Positions 24,696 through 32,966 of a stretch of 64,000 nt of DNA are shown here, one piece after another (positions within the stretch are counted from its first letter, which is position 1; each line of letters opens with the position of its first letter). Position numbers and translations under genes: made by a program. The DNA is from Roseofilum reptotaenium CS-1145 (GTDB lineage: Bacteria > Cyanobacteriota > Cyanobacteriia > Cyanobacteriales > Desertifilaceae). The notes under the pieces were generated by a model. It was not told where the DNA came from, searched no databases, and saw nothing but the letters and a program-made list of their open reading frames with translations. The stretch spans positions 1 to 64,000 of the forward strand of contig NZ_JAQMUE010000077.1 of the NCBI RefSeq assembly GCF_028330985.1, read 5' to 3'.

Positions 24696-25853
24696 GTGCA
24701 ACTGTTACTCGAAGGAATTTTTAACGGCATTAGCATTGGCTCTGTTTTGCTCATGGCTGCCCTAGGTCTAGCGATTATTTTCGGCTTAATGGGTGTCATT
24801 AATATGGCTCACGGCGAGTTGATGATGCTAGGCGCTTATACCACATTTGTGGTGCAAAATGGTTTTAAGGCCATGGGCGATCAATTCTTTGAAGTTTATA
24901 TCTTTTTTGCTCTACCGGCCGCCTTTGTTGTCGCCGCAATCATGGGAATTATTCTAGAGCGAGGGGTGATCCGGTTTTTGTATGGCCGCCCCTTAGAAAC
25001 CCTGTTAGCCACTTGGGGGGTGAGCCTAATTCTACAACAGTTTGTCCGGAGTGTGAGTTGGCAAATGGTGATTGGGTTAGGGGTATTTTGCCTGCTGTTT
25101 TTTGGTGGTTGGTGGGTGGTATCCCGTCGCCCGAATTTTGAGCAGATGCGTAAATGGGCACTCTCGATCCTCTTACCTCTATCTGCCGGAATTGCTCTTA
25201 CCACAGGGATTATCCTAGGTAATATCTTTAAATTAGCCGTCACTCAACCCTGGTTTGGAGCGCAAAACGTCGATGTCACTGCTCCCTCTTGGTTACGTGG
25301 GGGGATTCCTATCCTCAACTTCCAACTCCCCTACGCTCGCTTATTTATCATCGCCTTAACTGCAATCTGTGTGGTCGGAATTTATGTATTTTTACAGCGA
25401 TCGCCCTGGGGATTACGCATTCGAGCCGTTACCCAAAACCGCACGATGAGCGCCTGCTTAGGCATTCCCACCCATCAAGTTGATGCGCTCACATTTGCCC
25501 TCGGTTCTGGGTTAGCAGGGGTGGCTGGATGTGCCATTAGCTTACTCGGTTCTGTCGGCCCCAATACAGGACAAAATTATATTGTTGATGCTTTTATGGT
25601 GGTTGTCGTCGGAGGTGTGGGTAAATTGGTGGGTAGCTTAGTGGCAGCCTTATCCATTGGTACCTTAAACTATCTCATCGGTTCCGGCACCCTCGCCTTA
25701 ATTGCCACTCCTATTCAACCCATTGCGGATTTCTTTACCTTTTTTGCCACGACTAGCATGGCAAAGGTGATGGTATTTGCGTTCATTATTGCTTTCCTGC
25801 AAGTCCGTCCGGCAGGGATTTTCCCGCAAAAGGGGCGCACAGTCGATGCTTAA
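24696..25853 (+). CDS. urtB: Urea ABC transporter permease UrtB
   Basis: A LivH-type permease of 385 residues with many membrane helices. It shows IFNGISIGSVLLMAALGLAI and FGLMGVINMAHGELMMLGAY at the start and a late conserved loop RAVTQNRTMSACLGI, the family's cytoplasmic coupling segment. UrtB and UrtC form the membrane channel of the urea importer. A GGAG box at 24686-24689 places the start at the GTG at 24696; a TTG at 24684 overlaps the box. urtC, urtD and urtE do not follow, so the operon is split in this genome. Confidence 0.93.
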   Translation: MQLLLEGIFNGISIGSVLLMAALGLAIIFGLMGVINMAHGELMMLGAYTTFVVQNGFKAMGDQFFEVYIFFALPAAFVVAAIMGIILERGVIRFLYGRPLETLLATWGVSLILQQFVRSVSWQMVIGLGVFCLLFFGGWWVVSRRPNFEQMRKWALSILLPLSAGIALTTGIILGNIFKLAVTQPWFGAQNVDVTAPSWLRGGIPILNFQLPYARLFIIALTAICVVGIYVFLQRSPWGLRIRAVTQNRTMSACLGIPTHQVDALTFALGSGLAGVAGCAISLLGSVGPNTGQNYIVDAFMVVVVGGVGKLVGSLVAALSIGTLNYLIGSGTLALIATPIQPIADFFTFFATTSMAKVMVFAFIIAFLQVRPAGIFPQKGRTVDA

Positions 25854-26149
25854 TCATGAATCCTTAGTTCCAAACTTAAAGAGAAATGATATTAGGGCAT
25901 GATCATTTGAGTATTTCTTTACTTTTCCTCTCCTATGACTACTTGGGGTTGTTCTGTTGTCTGTTCTTTATTTCCTTCCTGATCTACATCGATGGAGCTT
26001 GCTGTTTAACGATCTCTGACCCAGCGCGATCTCCTCCTTGGCCTGATCGCCTCCTCTCTTAAGATACAAGGGGCGGGTTTTAACCAGCTCTGGGAAACCT
26101 ACCATCAATCCTGTAAACCCGTCCCATCCCCAGCACATCAAACATTAAT
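25854..26149. other. Intergenic stretch with an inverted repeat
   Basis: No gene is seen between urtB and the next minus-strand gene. GGGCGGGTTT near 26072 and AAACCCGTCC near 26117 form imperfect inverted arms about 40 bases apart, a further small mobile-type repeat or a shared transcription terminator for the converging genes. Confidence 0.45.
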
Positions 26150-26485
26150 TTAACTAAACGTATTGGTTTGCTGGTTACCATGTCCAACTTGCGCCCCTTT
26201 CACCTCCGCTTCAAATGTCGTCTGAAAGCTCCCAGGGATTGACTCTTTCGACTCCATCTCATCGAGCAGTTTCTGAGCAGCCGCTAGAATTTCCTTATCC
26301 TTATCTGCTCCTGCTTCGAGTAACTTTTTCTTCAAAGGAGCTTCGTAAGTTCCCGTATCGCTCTCATGTTCTTCCAACACCATTTCCGCTTTCGGTTCTC
26401 CACCAAACTTGCGCTTAATCAATGCCTTCAGCCCTTGATACGCATCCGGTGCAGCATCACCCGCTACTAACGCTGCCATAATCAA
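26150..26485 (-). CDS. Small protein of the DAYxGLKALIKRKFG family
   Basis: The 111-residue product reads APDAYQGLKALIKRKFGG, then an acidic helix (LKKKLLEAGADKDKEILAAA) and a polar tail ending GHGNQQTNTFS. I recognise this wording from short cyanobacterial and actinobacterial proteins often encoded near conflict- or signalling-type genes, but they have no established role. Typical relatives have a longer glycine/alanine-rich N-terminal helix, so this copy may be shortened. The next gene upstream on the same strand is an unrelated conserved protein. Confidence 0.55.
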   Translation of the reverse strand: MIMAALVAGDAAPDAYQGLKALIKRKFGGEPKAEMVLEEHESDTGTYEAPLKKKLLEAGADKDKEILAAAQKLLDEMESKESIPGSFQTTFEAEVKGAQVGHGNQQTNTFS

Positions 26486-26571
26486 ACCAAGAGGCTCTAT
26501 ATTTCCTCTCCCATCAGATCAATTATCTACAATTCCCGGCTTCCTTCATTATGCTCGTTCTGCCACCATAA

Positions 26572-27399
26572 TTAATCTCGATTTTCCATCACGCCTACCA
26601 GGGATTGTAAATCAAAGTCACGATCGCGCCCACTCAGACAAATCCCCGAACTCATCACCGTTAAATCCCCTTTACTAATGGCAGAAACATGGTGTTCTCC
26701 ATCCGCCGTTGTCCATTCTACGTGCCAATAATCCCCTCGATCGGCAAATTCTTGCAGCGCTCCTCCCCCTTGTTTCAGCGCTTGATTTAAGCGACGGCGA
26801 TCGCGTTTTTCCGTACCAAATTCTTCCTGTTGTCCAGCTACCAATTCATAAGTAATTTTGGCTTCTGGAGTCATGCCCGAAAACTGGAGCGTTTCCGGGT
26901 CAGTTAACTGTTTTAAGTGCTGCTTGAGCGTGTCCGTAATTTGCGGGTCTGCGCGGCGATCCACACTTTCAAACAACCAGGTAGACCCATCTCCACGGGC
27001 GATAATCGTTTCAAATGCCCCGCCCTCAGTAACCAAATGAACCGGAGTCGGTTGAGTAATGCCATAGCGTTTTCTTGCTTCATCCCCATTTACCGGATAA
27101 GCTAACCAAGTTTGTCCTTTCAGGCGATAACTGAGCCAAAATCTTAGGGGTTTGAGCAAATTTAAATACTCGCTAATTTGCGGCAAAGTTGGCTCATCCA
27201 CCCATTGAGCTGTTCGCGTATCGAGAGGTTTGAAAATGCCCCAGCCTTCAAAGTCCGCCGGTTGCGGTTGAAAACAATACGCGATAGAGGCGATCGCCGT
27301 TTTCACCCTTCCTCCCGCTACACAAGGTGCGAGAAATTCCTGCTCTTGTAATTCTTGTTCCTGGTTTGCCAGTTGATTTAAAAGGTTGTTGATATCCAT
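26572..27399 (-). CDS. Conserved cyanobacterial protein of unknown function
   Basis: A soluble 275-residue protein with no signal or membrane segment. Visible features: an N-terminal acidic Gln/Glu helix (NQLANQEQELQEQEFLAP), a central FWLSYRLKGQTWLAYPVNGD, an Arg-rich segment RDRRRLNQALKQGGGALQEF and a beta-rich end. It reads like a well-conserved family, but I cannot assign a domain. The inner ATG at 27399 is chosen over 27408. It is divergent from the DUF4079 gene. Confidence 0.6.
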   Translation of the reverse strand: MDINNLLNQLANQEQELQEQEFLAPCVAGGRVKTAIASIAYCFQPQPADFEGWGIFKPLDTRTAQWVDEPTLPQISEYLNLLKPLRFWLSYRLKGQTWLAYPVNGDEARKRYGITQPTPVHLVTEGGAFETIIARGDGSTWLFESVDRRADPQITDTLKQHLKQLTDPETLQFSGMTPEAKITYELVAGQQEEFGTEKRDRRRLNQALKQGGGALQEFADRGDYWHVEWTTADGEHHVSAISKGDLTVMSSGICLSGRDRDFDLQSLVGVMENRD

Positions 27400-27596
27400 A
27401 AGCACCACGCGCTGGTAATCGGTAATGGGTCACCTTTTTCCCTGAAAGTTTTCCTATATACCGTTGTAACCCATGGGTCGAGATCTCGCTCGAATCTGAG
27501 GTAAGGATGATCTCAAGAATCACTCAGAAAGAATTAATCTGCGATCGCTCCATCTCGAATAGGCTAGAAAGTATCCATTAACCTCACTGAAAATCT

Positions 27597-28298
27597 ATGG
27601 ACACCAAAGATATACTCGCTATAATACATCCTACCCTAGCTGTAGCCCTTGTTTATCCCCTCATTGGTATTGTGGTTCACTTCGCCTGGCAAACTCGCCA
27701 ACGACGATTACAAATAGCAGCAGGGGATAAAAGTAAAATTCCGACTATCGTTGGCCCAGATCATGTCAGAATTGGCCAATGGCTCACGGGTTCTGTAGTT
27801 GGCATCAGCTTAGTTGCCCTGGCTTATGTCTTGTTTATTGATAAACCCCGCTCTAGTACCGCTGAAGCTATTTTAGTCGCCCTGTTATTTGCTGCTACTA
27901 TTACTTCCCTAGTTTACCTCTTCCGCGTTAGTAAACGTGGCTCTAAATTATGGCGAGGTGTATTTGCAACCGGTGCAGGTATGGGTCTAGTCGTTCTAGG
28001 TTGTCAAGATGGTGTGTTTCGACGGGGCTATGAATGGTATATTTCTCACTATTATTATGGTATTACTGCGGCCCTATTAATGATTTTCTCTTTAGCGATC
28101 GTACAAGATATTTACCGCGATCGCTCCCATAAATGGCGCATGGCCCACATTATCCTGAACTGTGTCGCCGTCTTATTGTTTTTTGGTCAAGGATTCACCG
28201 GTTCCCGTGACTTGCTAGAACTTCCCCTCGATTGGCAAAAACCCTATGTCTATCAGTGTAAGTGGAGTGCAAAAACCTGTCCTCAGTTAGGCGATTAA
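27597..28298 (+). CDS. DUF4079 membrane protein
   Basis: The 233-residue protein has about five to six hydrophobic helices and conserved blocks HPTLAVALVYPLIGIVVHFA, GPDHVRIGQWLTGSVVG and FFGQGFTGSRDLLELPLDWQ typical of the DUF4079 family, found in cyanobacteria and chloroplasts. Conserved histidines in the helices suggest a cytochrome-like or quinone-linked membrane protein, but this is not shown for the family. Confidence 0.8.
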   Translation: MDTKDILAIIHPTLAVALVYPLIGIVVHFAWQTRQRRLQIAAGDKSKIPTIVGPDHVRIGQWLTGSVVGISLVALAYVLFIDKPRSSTAEAILVALLFAATITSLVYLFRVSKRGSKLWRGVFATGAGMGLVVLGCQDGVFRRGYEWYISHYYYGITAALLMIFSLAIVQDIYRDRSHKWRMAHIILNCVAVLLFFGQGFTGSRDLLELPLDWQKPYVYQCKWSAKTCPQLGD

Positions 28299-28458
28299 TG
28301 CCGCGATCGTCAGGGGTTAATAAAACTTTACTTCACGTCAGTTTTGAATAACCGGAAACGTTTAGACTCTCTTTTGCTGTAATCTCGGTTCTTGGGTCAA
28401 ATTAGCCGCAAAATGCCCTTAACCAAAACTGACATTATTTAATCAGGGAAACTTTAGT

Positions 28459-28485
28459 TAACAAGGGGGATAATTCCCCTTGTTA
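28459..28485. terminator. Strong intergenic hairpin after the DUF4079 gene
   Basis: TAACAAGGGG and CCCCTTGTTA form a perfect 10-bp stem with a 7-base loop about 160 bases after the DUF4079 stop. It could end transcription, but no long T-run follows, so it may equally be a repeat. Confidence 0.4.
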
Positions 28486-28566
28486 ATCGTCTTACGTAAT
28501 CTTCTCAATAGATAGCAAGCTAGAGTTGAAGTAATATAGTCAATCTAAATAACAGTGAGACATTTT

Positions 28567-28595
28567 TGTAGGGGCAAATTTTTTTCACCCCTACA
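28567..28595. repeat. Palindromic repeat (TGTAGGGGCG class)
   Basis: TGTAGGGG and CCCCTACA flank an AT core, a decayed relative of the perfect 30-bp palindrome at 24533. The rest of the 28299-28774 gap shows no gene. Confidence 0.65.
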
Positions 28596-28774
28596 TATAC
28601 TTGTTGAAACTAATTTCAAGATATACTAGAAAAACCACTATAGTATTCTTACTTGGGTGTTTCGCATTACCTCTGAACCAAGACAGATGTGGATAGAAGA
28701 CAGGTATACCTATCAACTCTCCAAAGTTCTATCGGGTGCATCAGTTCAGCAAAAGCCAATGAGGACTTAAGATC

Positions 28775-30469
28775 ATGGATGAACAGCATCCCGAATTAGC
28801 CTGTTTAGTTGTACAAAAAGATGCAGACGAAGCAACTAAACGAGCCAACTTAGTGGAAGAACTCCTCGCTATTGGTACCGCTCTATCAGGGAGTCACGAT
28901 TTACAACAGTTATTAGATCTGATTTTGTCCAAAAGTCGGGAAATCACTTCTAGTGATGCCGGAAGTGTCTATTTAGTCAACCACAAAGAAGATGCCCAAG
29001 AGTTGATTTTTAAGACCGCCCAAAATGATTCGATCTCGACCCGTCTGTTTCAGGAATTTGCTATTCCCTTAACTCCGAAAAGTTTAGCCGGTTATGTAGC
29101 TCTGACTGGGGATACCTTAAATATTGTCGATGCGTACCAACTCCCCTCGTCCGTTCCTTATCAACTCGATCGCAGCTTTGACCATGATTTTGCTTATCGG
29201 ACTTGTTCTGTTTTGGTGCTGCCGATGCAAAATAATGAAGGGACAGTCATTGGAGTCTTACAGTTAATTAATCGCAAACACCAACCGGATCTGCACATTA
29301 CGGCCACTAATGCTCTAGAGAATACTTTACCGTTTAGCCAGTTTCAAGAGCAAATTGTGCGATCGCTCGCTTCCCAAGCGGCTATTTCCATTGAACGAAA
29401 TCACCTACAACAAAGTATTGAAACTCTATTTGAGGGTTTCGTGAAAGCCTCTGTACAAGTTATCGAAGCCCGCGATCCGACCACTTCTGGACATTCGGAA
29501 CGGGTAGCAGAATTAACCGTTAGACTAGCCCAAGAAGTGAATGATATTCACTCCGGCCCCCTCCATTTAATTTGGTTTAATGACCGGCAACTTCAAGAAA
29601 TTCGCTATGCCTCTTTGCTACATGATTTTGGTAAAGTCTTGGTTCCGGAAACCATTTTAGGGAAGCGAGAAAAGCTTTATCCCGAACAGTTAGAAGTGAT
29701 TCGCCATCGATTTTCCTTGGCTCAACGGACGTTAGAAATGGAGTGCTATCAAAACAAGTTTAAGTATTTAGTCGAACATCCCAGTCATCACCATTCAGAA
29801 GATACGGAAGAGGATTGTCCCCATTGCGATCGTTTGGGGCAATTAGACCAGGAATTAAATCAGGCGATCGCCTACTTAAAAGAATCTTTAGCCCTAATTG
29901 AAGACCTCAAGCGTCCCTTAGCCATTGAAACAAAAGAACTCAAGACTCATTATCAGACGTTCAAGCAGCAATTAGAAAAGATTGCCCAATTCACCTATCG
30001 AGATGTGGATGGTCAACAAAAACCCTTACTCAAACCCGACGAAATCGCTCAGTTACTGGTGGTTCGAGGCAATTTAACGACTCAAGAACGGTTGGCGATC
30101 GAGGCCCATGTCACCCATTCCTACGAATTTCTCAAGCGCATTCCCTGGACAAAAGGTTTACAAGATATTCCGGCGATCGCCTACGGACACCATGAAAAAC
30201 TTGATGGCAGCGGATATCCCCAAGGACTCCATCAACAAGATATCCCCATGCAAACCCAAATGATGAGCGTTGCCGATATCTATGACGCGCTCACTGCCGC
30301 AGATCGCCCCTATAAACGCCGCCTTCCCATTGATATCGTCATGAAAATTCTCCATGAAGAAGCCAACAACGGCAAAATTAACCCCGATCTTGTTCTCCTC
30401 TTTGAACAGCGCCAAGTCTTTACAGCTCTCGGCCACACCTGGCCAAAAGAGAGCGTATCAGCCGCCTAA
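28775..30469 (+). CDS. GAF and HD-GYP-type phosphodiesterase with a large insert
   Basis: Residues about 25-215 form a GAF sensor domain (LLDLILSKSREITSSDAGSV, VIGVLQLINRK). The HD-GYP domain follows: SGHSERVAELTVRL, LLHDFGKVLVPE with the metal-binding HD, and GHHEKLDGSGYPQGL, DIYDALTAADRPYK. HD-GYP proteins hydrolyse cyclic di-GMP. Between the two halves about 140 residues are inserted, with HHHSEDTEEDCPHC, a long coiled coil and TYRDVDGQQKPLL; the ordinary domain is much more compact. No output domain is present. The protein is cytoplasmic; the activating ligand is unknown. Confidence 0.82.
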   Translation: MDEQHPELACLVVQKDADEATKRANLVEELLAIGTALSGSHDLQQLLDLILSKSREITSSDAGSVYLVNHKEDAQELIFKTAQNDSISTRLFQEFAIPLTPKSLAGYVALTGDTLNIVDAYQLPSSVPYQLDRSFDHDFAYRTCSVLVLPMQNNEGTVIGVLQLINRKHQPDLHITATNALENTLPFSQFQEQIVRSLASQAAISIERNHLQQSIETLFEGFVKASVQVIEARDPTTSGHSERVAELTVRLAQEVNDIHSGPLHLIWFNDRQLQEIRYASLLHDFGKVLVPETILGKREKLYPEQLEVIRHRFSLAQRTLEMECYQNKFKYLVEHPSHHHSEDTEEDCPHCDRLGQLDQELNQAIAYLKESLALIEDLKRPLAIETKELKTHYQTFKQQLEKIAQFTYRDVDGQQKPLLKPDEIAQLLVVRGNLTTQERLAIEAHVTHSYEFLKRIPWTKGLQDIPAIAYGHHEKLDGSGYPQGLHQQDIPMQTQMMSVADIYDALTAADRPYKRRLPIDIVMKILHEEANNGKINPDLVLLFEQRQVFTALGHTWPKESVSAA

Positions 30470-30664
30470 GAACAATGAATAATTAACAATTAATAATGAA
30501 CCATTACGTCTGATGGATTCATATTTTCATTCCCATTAGACGTAAACTCATATCAAATTCATTTATTCGTGCTACACACCAATCACCATGTATCCGTGTC
30601 CTCCTATCCCCCCCATCTCCCCATTCTCCCCCATCCCAAAATTTGTAATTCTTATCATTTCCCC

Positions 30665-30745
30665 CTCTTTTCCCCACAACTTCCACAACATTTCCACAAG
30701 TTTCCCTGGTCTTTTCCACAACTTCTCCAGAATTTTACACAACCT
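30665..30745 (+). other. Cluster of DnaA-box-like sites (candidate replication or regulatory region)
   Basis: Within about 80 bases lie five related words: TTTTCCCCACAAC, TTCCACAAC, TTTCCACAAG, TTTTCCACAAC and TTTTACACAAC. Their ends are near 30680, 30689, 30700, 30722 and 30743. TTTTCCACA is the cyanobacterial DnaA box. All lie in one direction, and the last four are spaced 11, 22 and 21 bases, close to whole helical turns. There is no dnaA or dnaN gene in the window, so this may be an origin, an initiation-control site or a DnaA-regulated promoter. Confidence 0.55.
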
Positions 30746-30842
30746 TAATCTGACAGAACTCCTATCTCACCGTATCACTAGGCTTGACTTGGGGATTTTC
30801 CTCCAGGGGTGACGGTCTCGATTCTCTATTCTAGAAAAATAA

Positions 30843-30899
30843 AGTTATGTAACAAAAACTAGCTTCAAACCCTTATTCTATCGTTTATGTAACAAAAAA
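30843..30899 (+). promoter_or_regulatory. Direct repeats TTATGTAACAAAAA upstream of the DUF2811 gene
   Basis: TTATGTAACAAAAACTAG (30845 on) and TTTATGTAACAAAAAATG (30884 on) are near-identical words about 40 bases apart in an AT-rich stretch. They could be operators for the downstream DUF2811 gene or an easily melted element next to the DnaA-box-like cluster. Confidence 0.45.
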
Positions 30900-31013
30900 T
30901 GATTGGCTTTTTTAATATTTCGCAACATTGACAAGACCCCCCATTCGTAGCACACAATAGAGTCGCAAGGCATCATGCCAACATCCACTCAACCCAACCC
31001 TAGAGGGCTGCAT

Positions 31014-31250
31014 ATGCATACTACAACTGTGAGTATTCTGGCAGAAATACCTGAAGACCTCCACGAATCCATCCAATGCTATTTAGAAAATCATCCCGAT
31101 TGGGATCAAGAGCGGGTATTTTCTGCGGCCTTGTCCCTATTTTTGCTGCAAAATGGAAATGGTCAGACTCCAGAGAGCCATCAATCTAGCTATCGGAAGG
31201 CAGCACGGGTTTATCTTGATGCTCTATTTAATATATCTGCTCTGCCTTAA
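31014..31250 (+). CDS. DUF2811 domain-containing small protein
   Basis: A 78-residue protein with the family pattern VSILAEIPEDLHESIQCYLE, HPDWDQERVFSAALSLFLLQ and a closing ARVYLDALF. It is widespread in cyanobacteria and has no known role; the helix pattern resembles small DNA-binding or dimerisation proteins. The open frame begins at 30975, but the first 13 residues are not family-like, so the ATG at 31014 is preferred. Confidence 0.8.
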   Translation: MHTTTVSILAEIPEDLHESIQCYLENHPDWDQERVFSAALSLFLLQNGNGQTPESHQSSYRKAARVYLDALFNISALP

Positions 31251-31589
31251 CGGTCTGCACCTGTTATTTATCCGGTCTTAACCTTCCTATCACTGATTCA
31301 ACCTCATCAATTGAGCGGCTCGATACATCTAAAGTTGTTAACCCAGGCCAGAGTTGCTGAAGTGAATGATTAATGTAGGTCTAGAATCGGATTTGTTATT
31401 GGCCAATCCTCGCTTACCCCAGTTTGTCTATTGGAGAGGCCAATTACATTAGGAGACTTAAAACCCATTCTAGAGGATCAATTAGAACACTTATCAGAAT
31501 TACATAAAAGAGAGCGATCGCCGGTTTTTCTCCCTCCCCTCTGGAAACGCTACAGTAGAGGAATCGAATCATACCCAGATAACCAGAAG

Positions 31590-32147
31590 ATGCGATCGCC
31601 CCTACCCTTACTCACCGTTGAAGAATATCTACACGCTGAAGCAGATAGCCCCATTCGCCATGAATACCTAGGCGGGCAAGTCTTTGCCATGGCAGGTGCA
31701 AGTGAAGAACACAATCTCATTGCCGGAAATCTTCTTGCTCTGTTGCGTCCCCATCTGCGAGGAACCGACTGTCGGGTATTTATATCCGACATGAAAATTC
31801 AAATTCAAGACCATATTTTTTACTATCCAGACTTGCTCGTAACCTGTAGCCGGAAAGACAATCATCAATACTTCAAAACTCAGCCCAACCTGATCGTTGA
31901 AGTCCTTTCCAAAAGTACAGAAAGCCTTGACCGACGAGAAAAACTCACGAACTATCAAAAACTAGAAAGCCTCAAAGAATACGTTCTTGTCTCCCAAGAG
32001 AGAATCCAAGTTGAAGTCTATCGCCAAGAGGCTCCTGGCAACTGGACAGTCCAAATCTTAGACGCAGAAAGTGAATTAACCTTAGAATCAGTAGGACTAA
32101 CCCTCACCATGGCCCAGATCTACGAAGATGTCTTCAATCTGGCATAA
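31590..32147 (+). CDS. Uma2-family protein (full-length copy)
   Basis: The 185-residue core is complete: LLTVEEYLHAEADSPIRHEY, GGQVFAMAGASEEHN, IFYYPDLLVTCSRKD, NLIVEVLSKSTESLDRREKL and YVLVSQERIQVEVYRQE. Asp, Glu and Lys positions fit a PD-(D/E)xK nuclease fold. The frame continues upstream to 31431, but the family core begins at MRSPLPLLTVEEY, so 31590 is used. A collapsed second copy of this gene, including part of its upstream sequence, lies at 36255-36421. Confidence 0.85.
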   Translation: MRSPLPLLTVEEYLHAEADSPIRHEYLGGQVFAMAGASEEHNLIAGNLLALLRPHLRGTDCRVFISDMKIQIQDHIFYYPDLLVTCSRKDNHQYFKTQPNLIVEVLSKSTESLDRREKLTNYQKLESLKEYVLVSQERIQVEVYRQEAPGNWTVQILDAESELTLESVGLTLTMAQIYEDVFNLA

Positions 32148-32218
32148 TCGAGGGTAGTCATTATTTTTGCTGAGTTTGAACGTCGTCGCGATCGACAGTA
32201 ATTGTAAGGAGTTTACTT

Positions 32219-32800
32219 GTGCTGACTGCAACTGAAGTAATAACAGAAAAAAAAGTTTGGACAGATGAGGAATTCATGGCACTGCCCAAGGACGGACACT
32301 GCTATGAAATCGTAAATGGAGAATTGATCGACATGGGAAATTCAGGGGCATTACATGGCAATATTGCCATTATTCTAAGCTCTGCTCTTTTTGCAGTAGT
32401 CAATACCCAGAAACTAGGAGCTTTGTTTGACTCCAGCACTGCCTTCAAAATGAAAAATGGGAATAGGCGCTCTCCTGATATTTCCTTCTTTGCTAAAGAG
32501 CGTTTGCAAGGAATGACCGAACTCCCCTCTGGATTTTTAGAGGGTGCGCCCGATCTAGTCGTTGAAGTCCTATCTCCTGGCAATACCGTTGAAGAAATAC
32601 ACGACAAACTGGTGGAGTATTTTGAGAATGGTACTCGCCTAGCCTGGATTATTCACCCTAGCGAACATTATGTCTTGGTTTATCGCTCTGCCCAAGAACC
32701 CGATCGCCTGCTGAAATCTGTTGACGCTTTAGACGGTGAAGAGGTGATTCCTGGCTTTACCTTACCCGTGGCCGATCTATTCCAGAGACTTTCATTTTAA
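32219..32800 (+). CDS. Uma2-family protein (second, divergent gene)
   Basis: A 193-residue Uma2 protein: VWTDEEFMALPKDGHCYEIV, RRSPDISFFAKERL, PDLVVEVLSPGNTVEEIHDK and LAWIIHPSEHYVLVY. It is clearly a different paralogue from its neighbour at 31590. It starts at a GTG seven bases after AAGGAG, a good Shine-Dalgarno. It is the last gene before the duplicated trmD fragment. Confidence 0.85.
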   Translation: MLTATEVITEKKVWTDEEFMALPKDGHCYEIVNGELIDMGNSGALHGNIAIILSSALFAVVNTQKLGALFDSSTAFKMKNGNRRSPDISFFAKERLQGMTELPSGFLEGAPDLVVEVLSPGNTVEEIHDKLVEYFENGTRLAWIIHPSEHYVLVYRSAQEPDRLLKSVDALDGEEVIPGFTLPVADLFQRLSF

Positions 32801-32834
32801 CGAGAAAATGATTTATTGAGAATTAACCGAGTAT

Positions 32835-32938
32835 GGAACCATCTGGCCCCGAAACTCAGCCGGGCACGTATAGTGGGGATAATCCAACAACCCCTCCTCA
32901 AAACTCTCCGCCTTCAAAGACTCCTCCTTTCCCACCGT
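32835..32938 (-). pseudogene. Duplicated internal fragment of trmD (104 bp)
   Basis: These 104 bases match 36556-36659 inside the intact trmD gene with five mismatches, about 95 percent identity, in the same orientation. Similarity stops sharply at both sides (after CCCACCGT on the right). It is not a gene but a scar of a duplication or insertion that now flanks the island up to the intact trmD. Confidence 0.9.
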
Positions 32939-32966
32939 GTTCAAGTTTCAATCCCATTCATCGCTA

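Noticed and set aside
30588-30812. 74-residue frame over the DnaA-box-like cluster
   Set aside because: Low-complexity Pro/Ser/Phe translation caused by C/T-rich DNA, with no domain and no Shine-Dalgarno.
32938-32960. GTTTCAATCCCATT resembling part of a reversed CRISPR repeat
   Set aside because: Only about 12 bases match, and there is no second copy or spacer pattern near it; probably chance.
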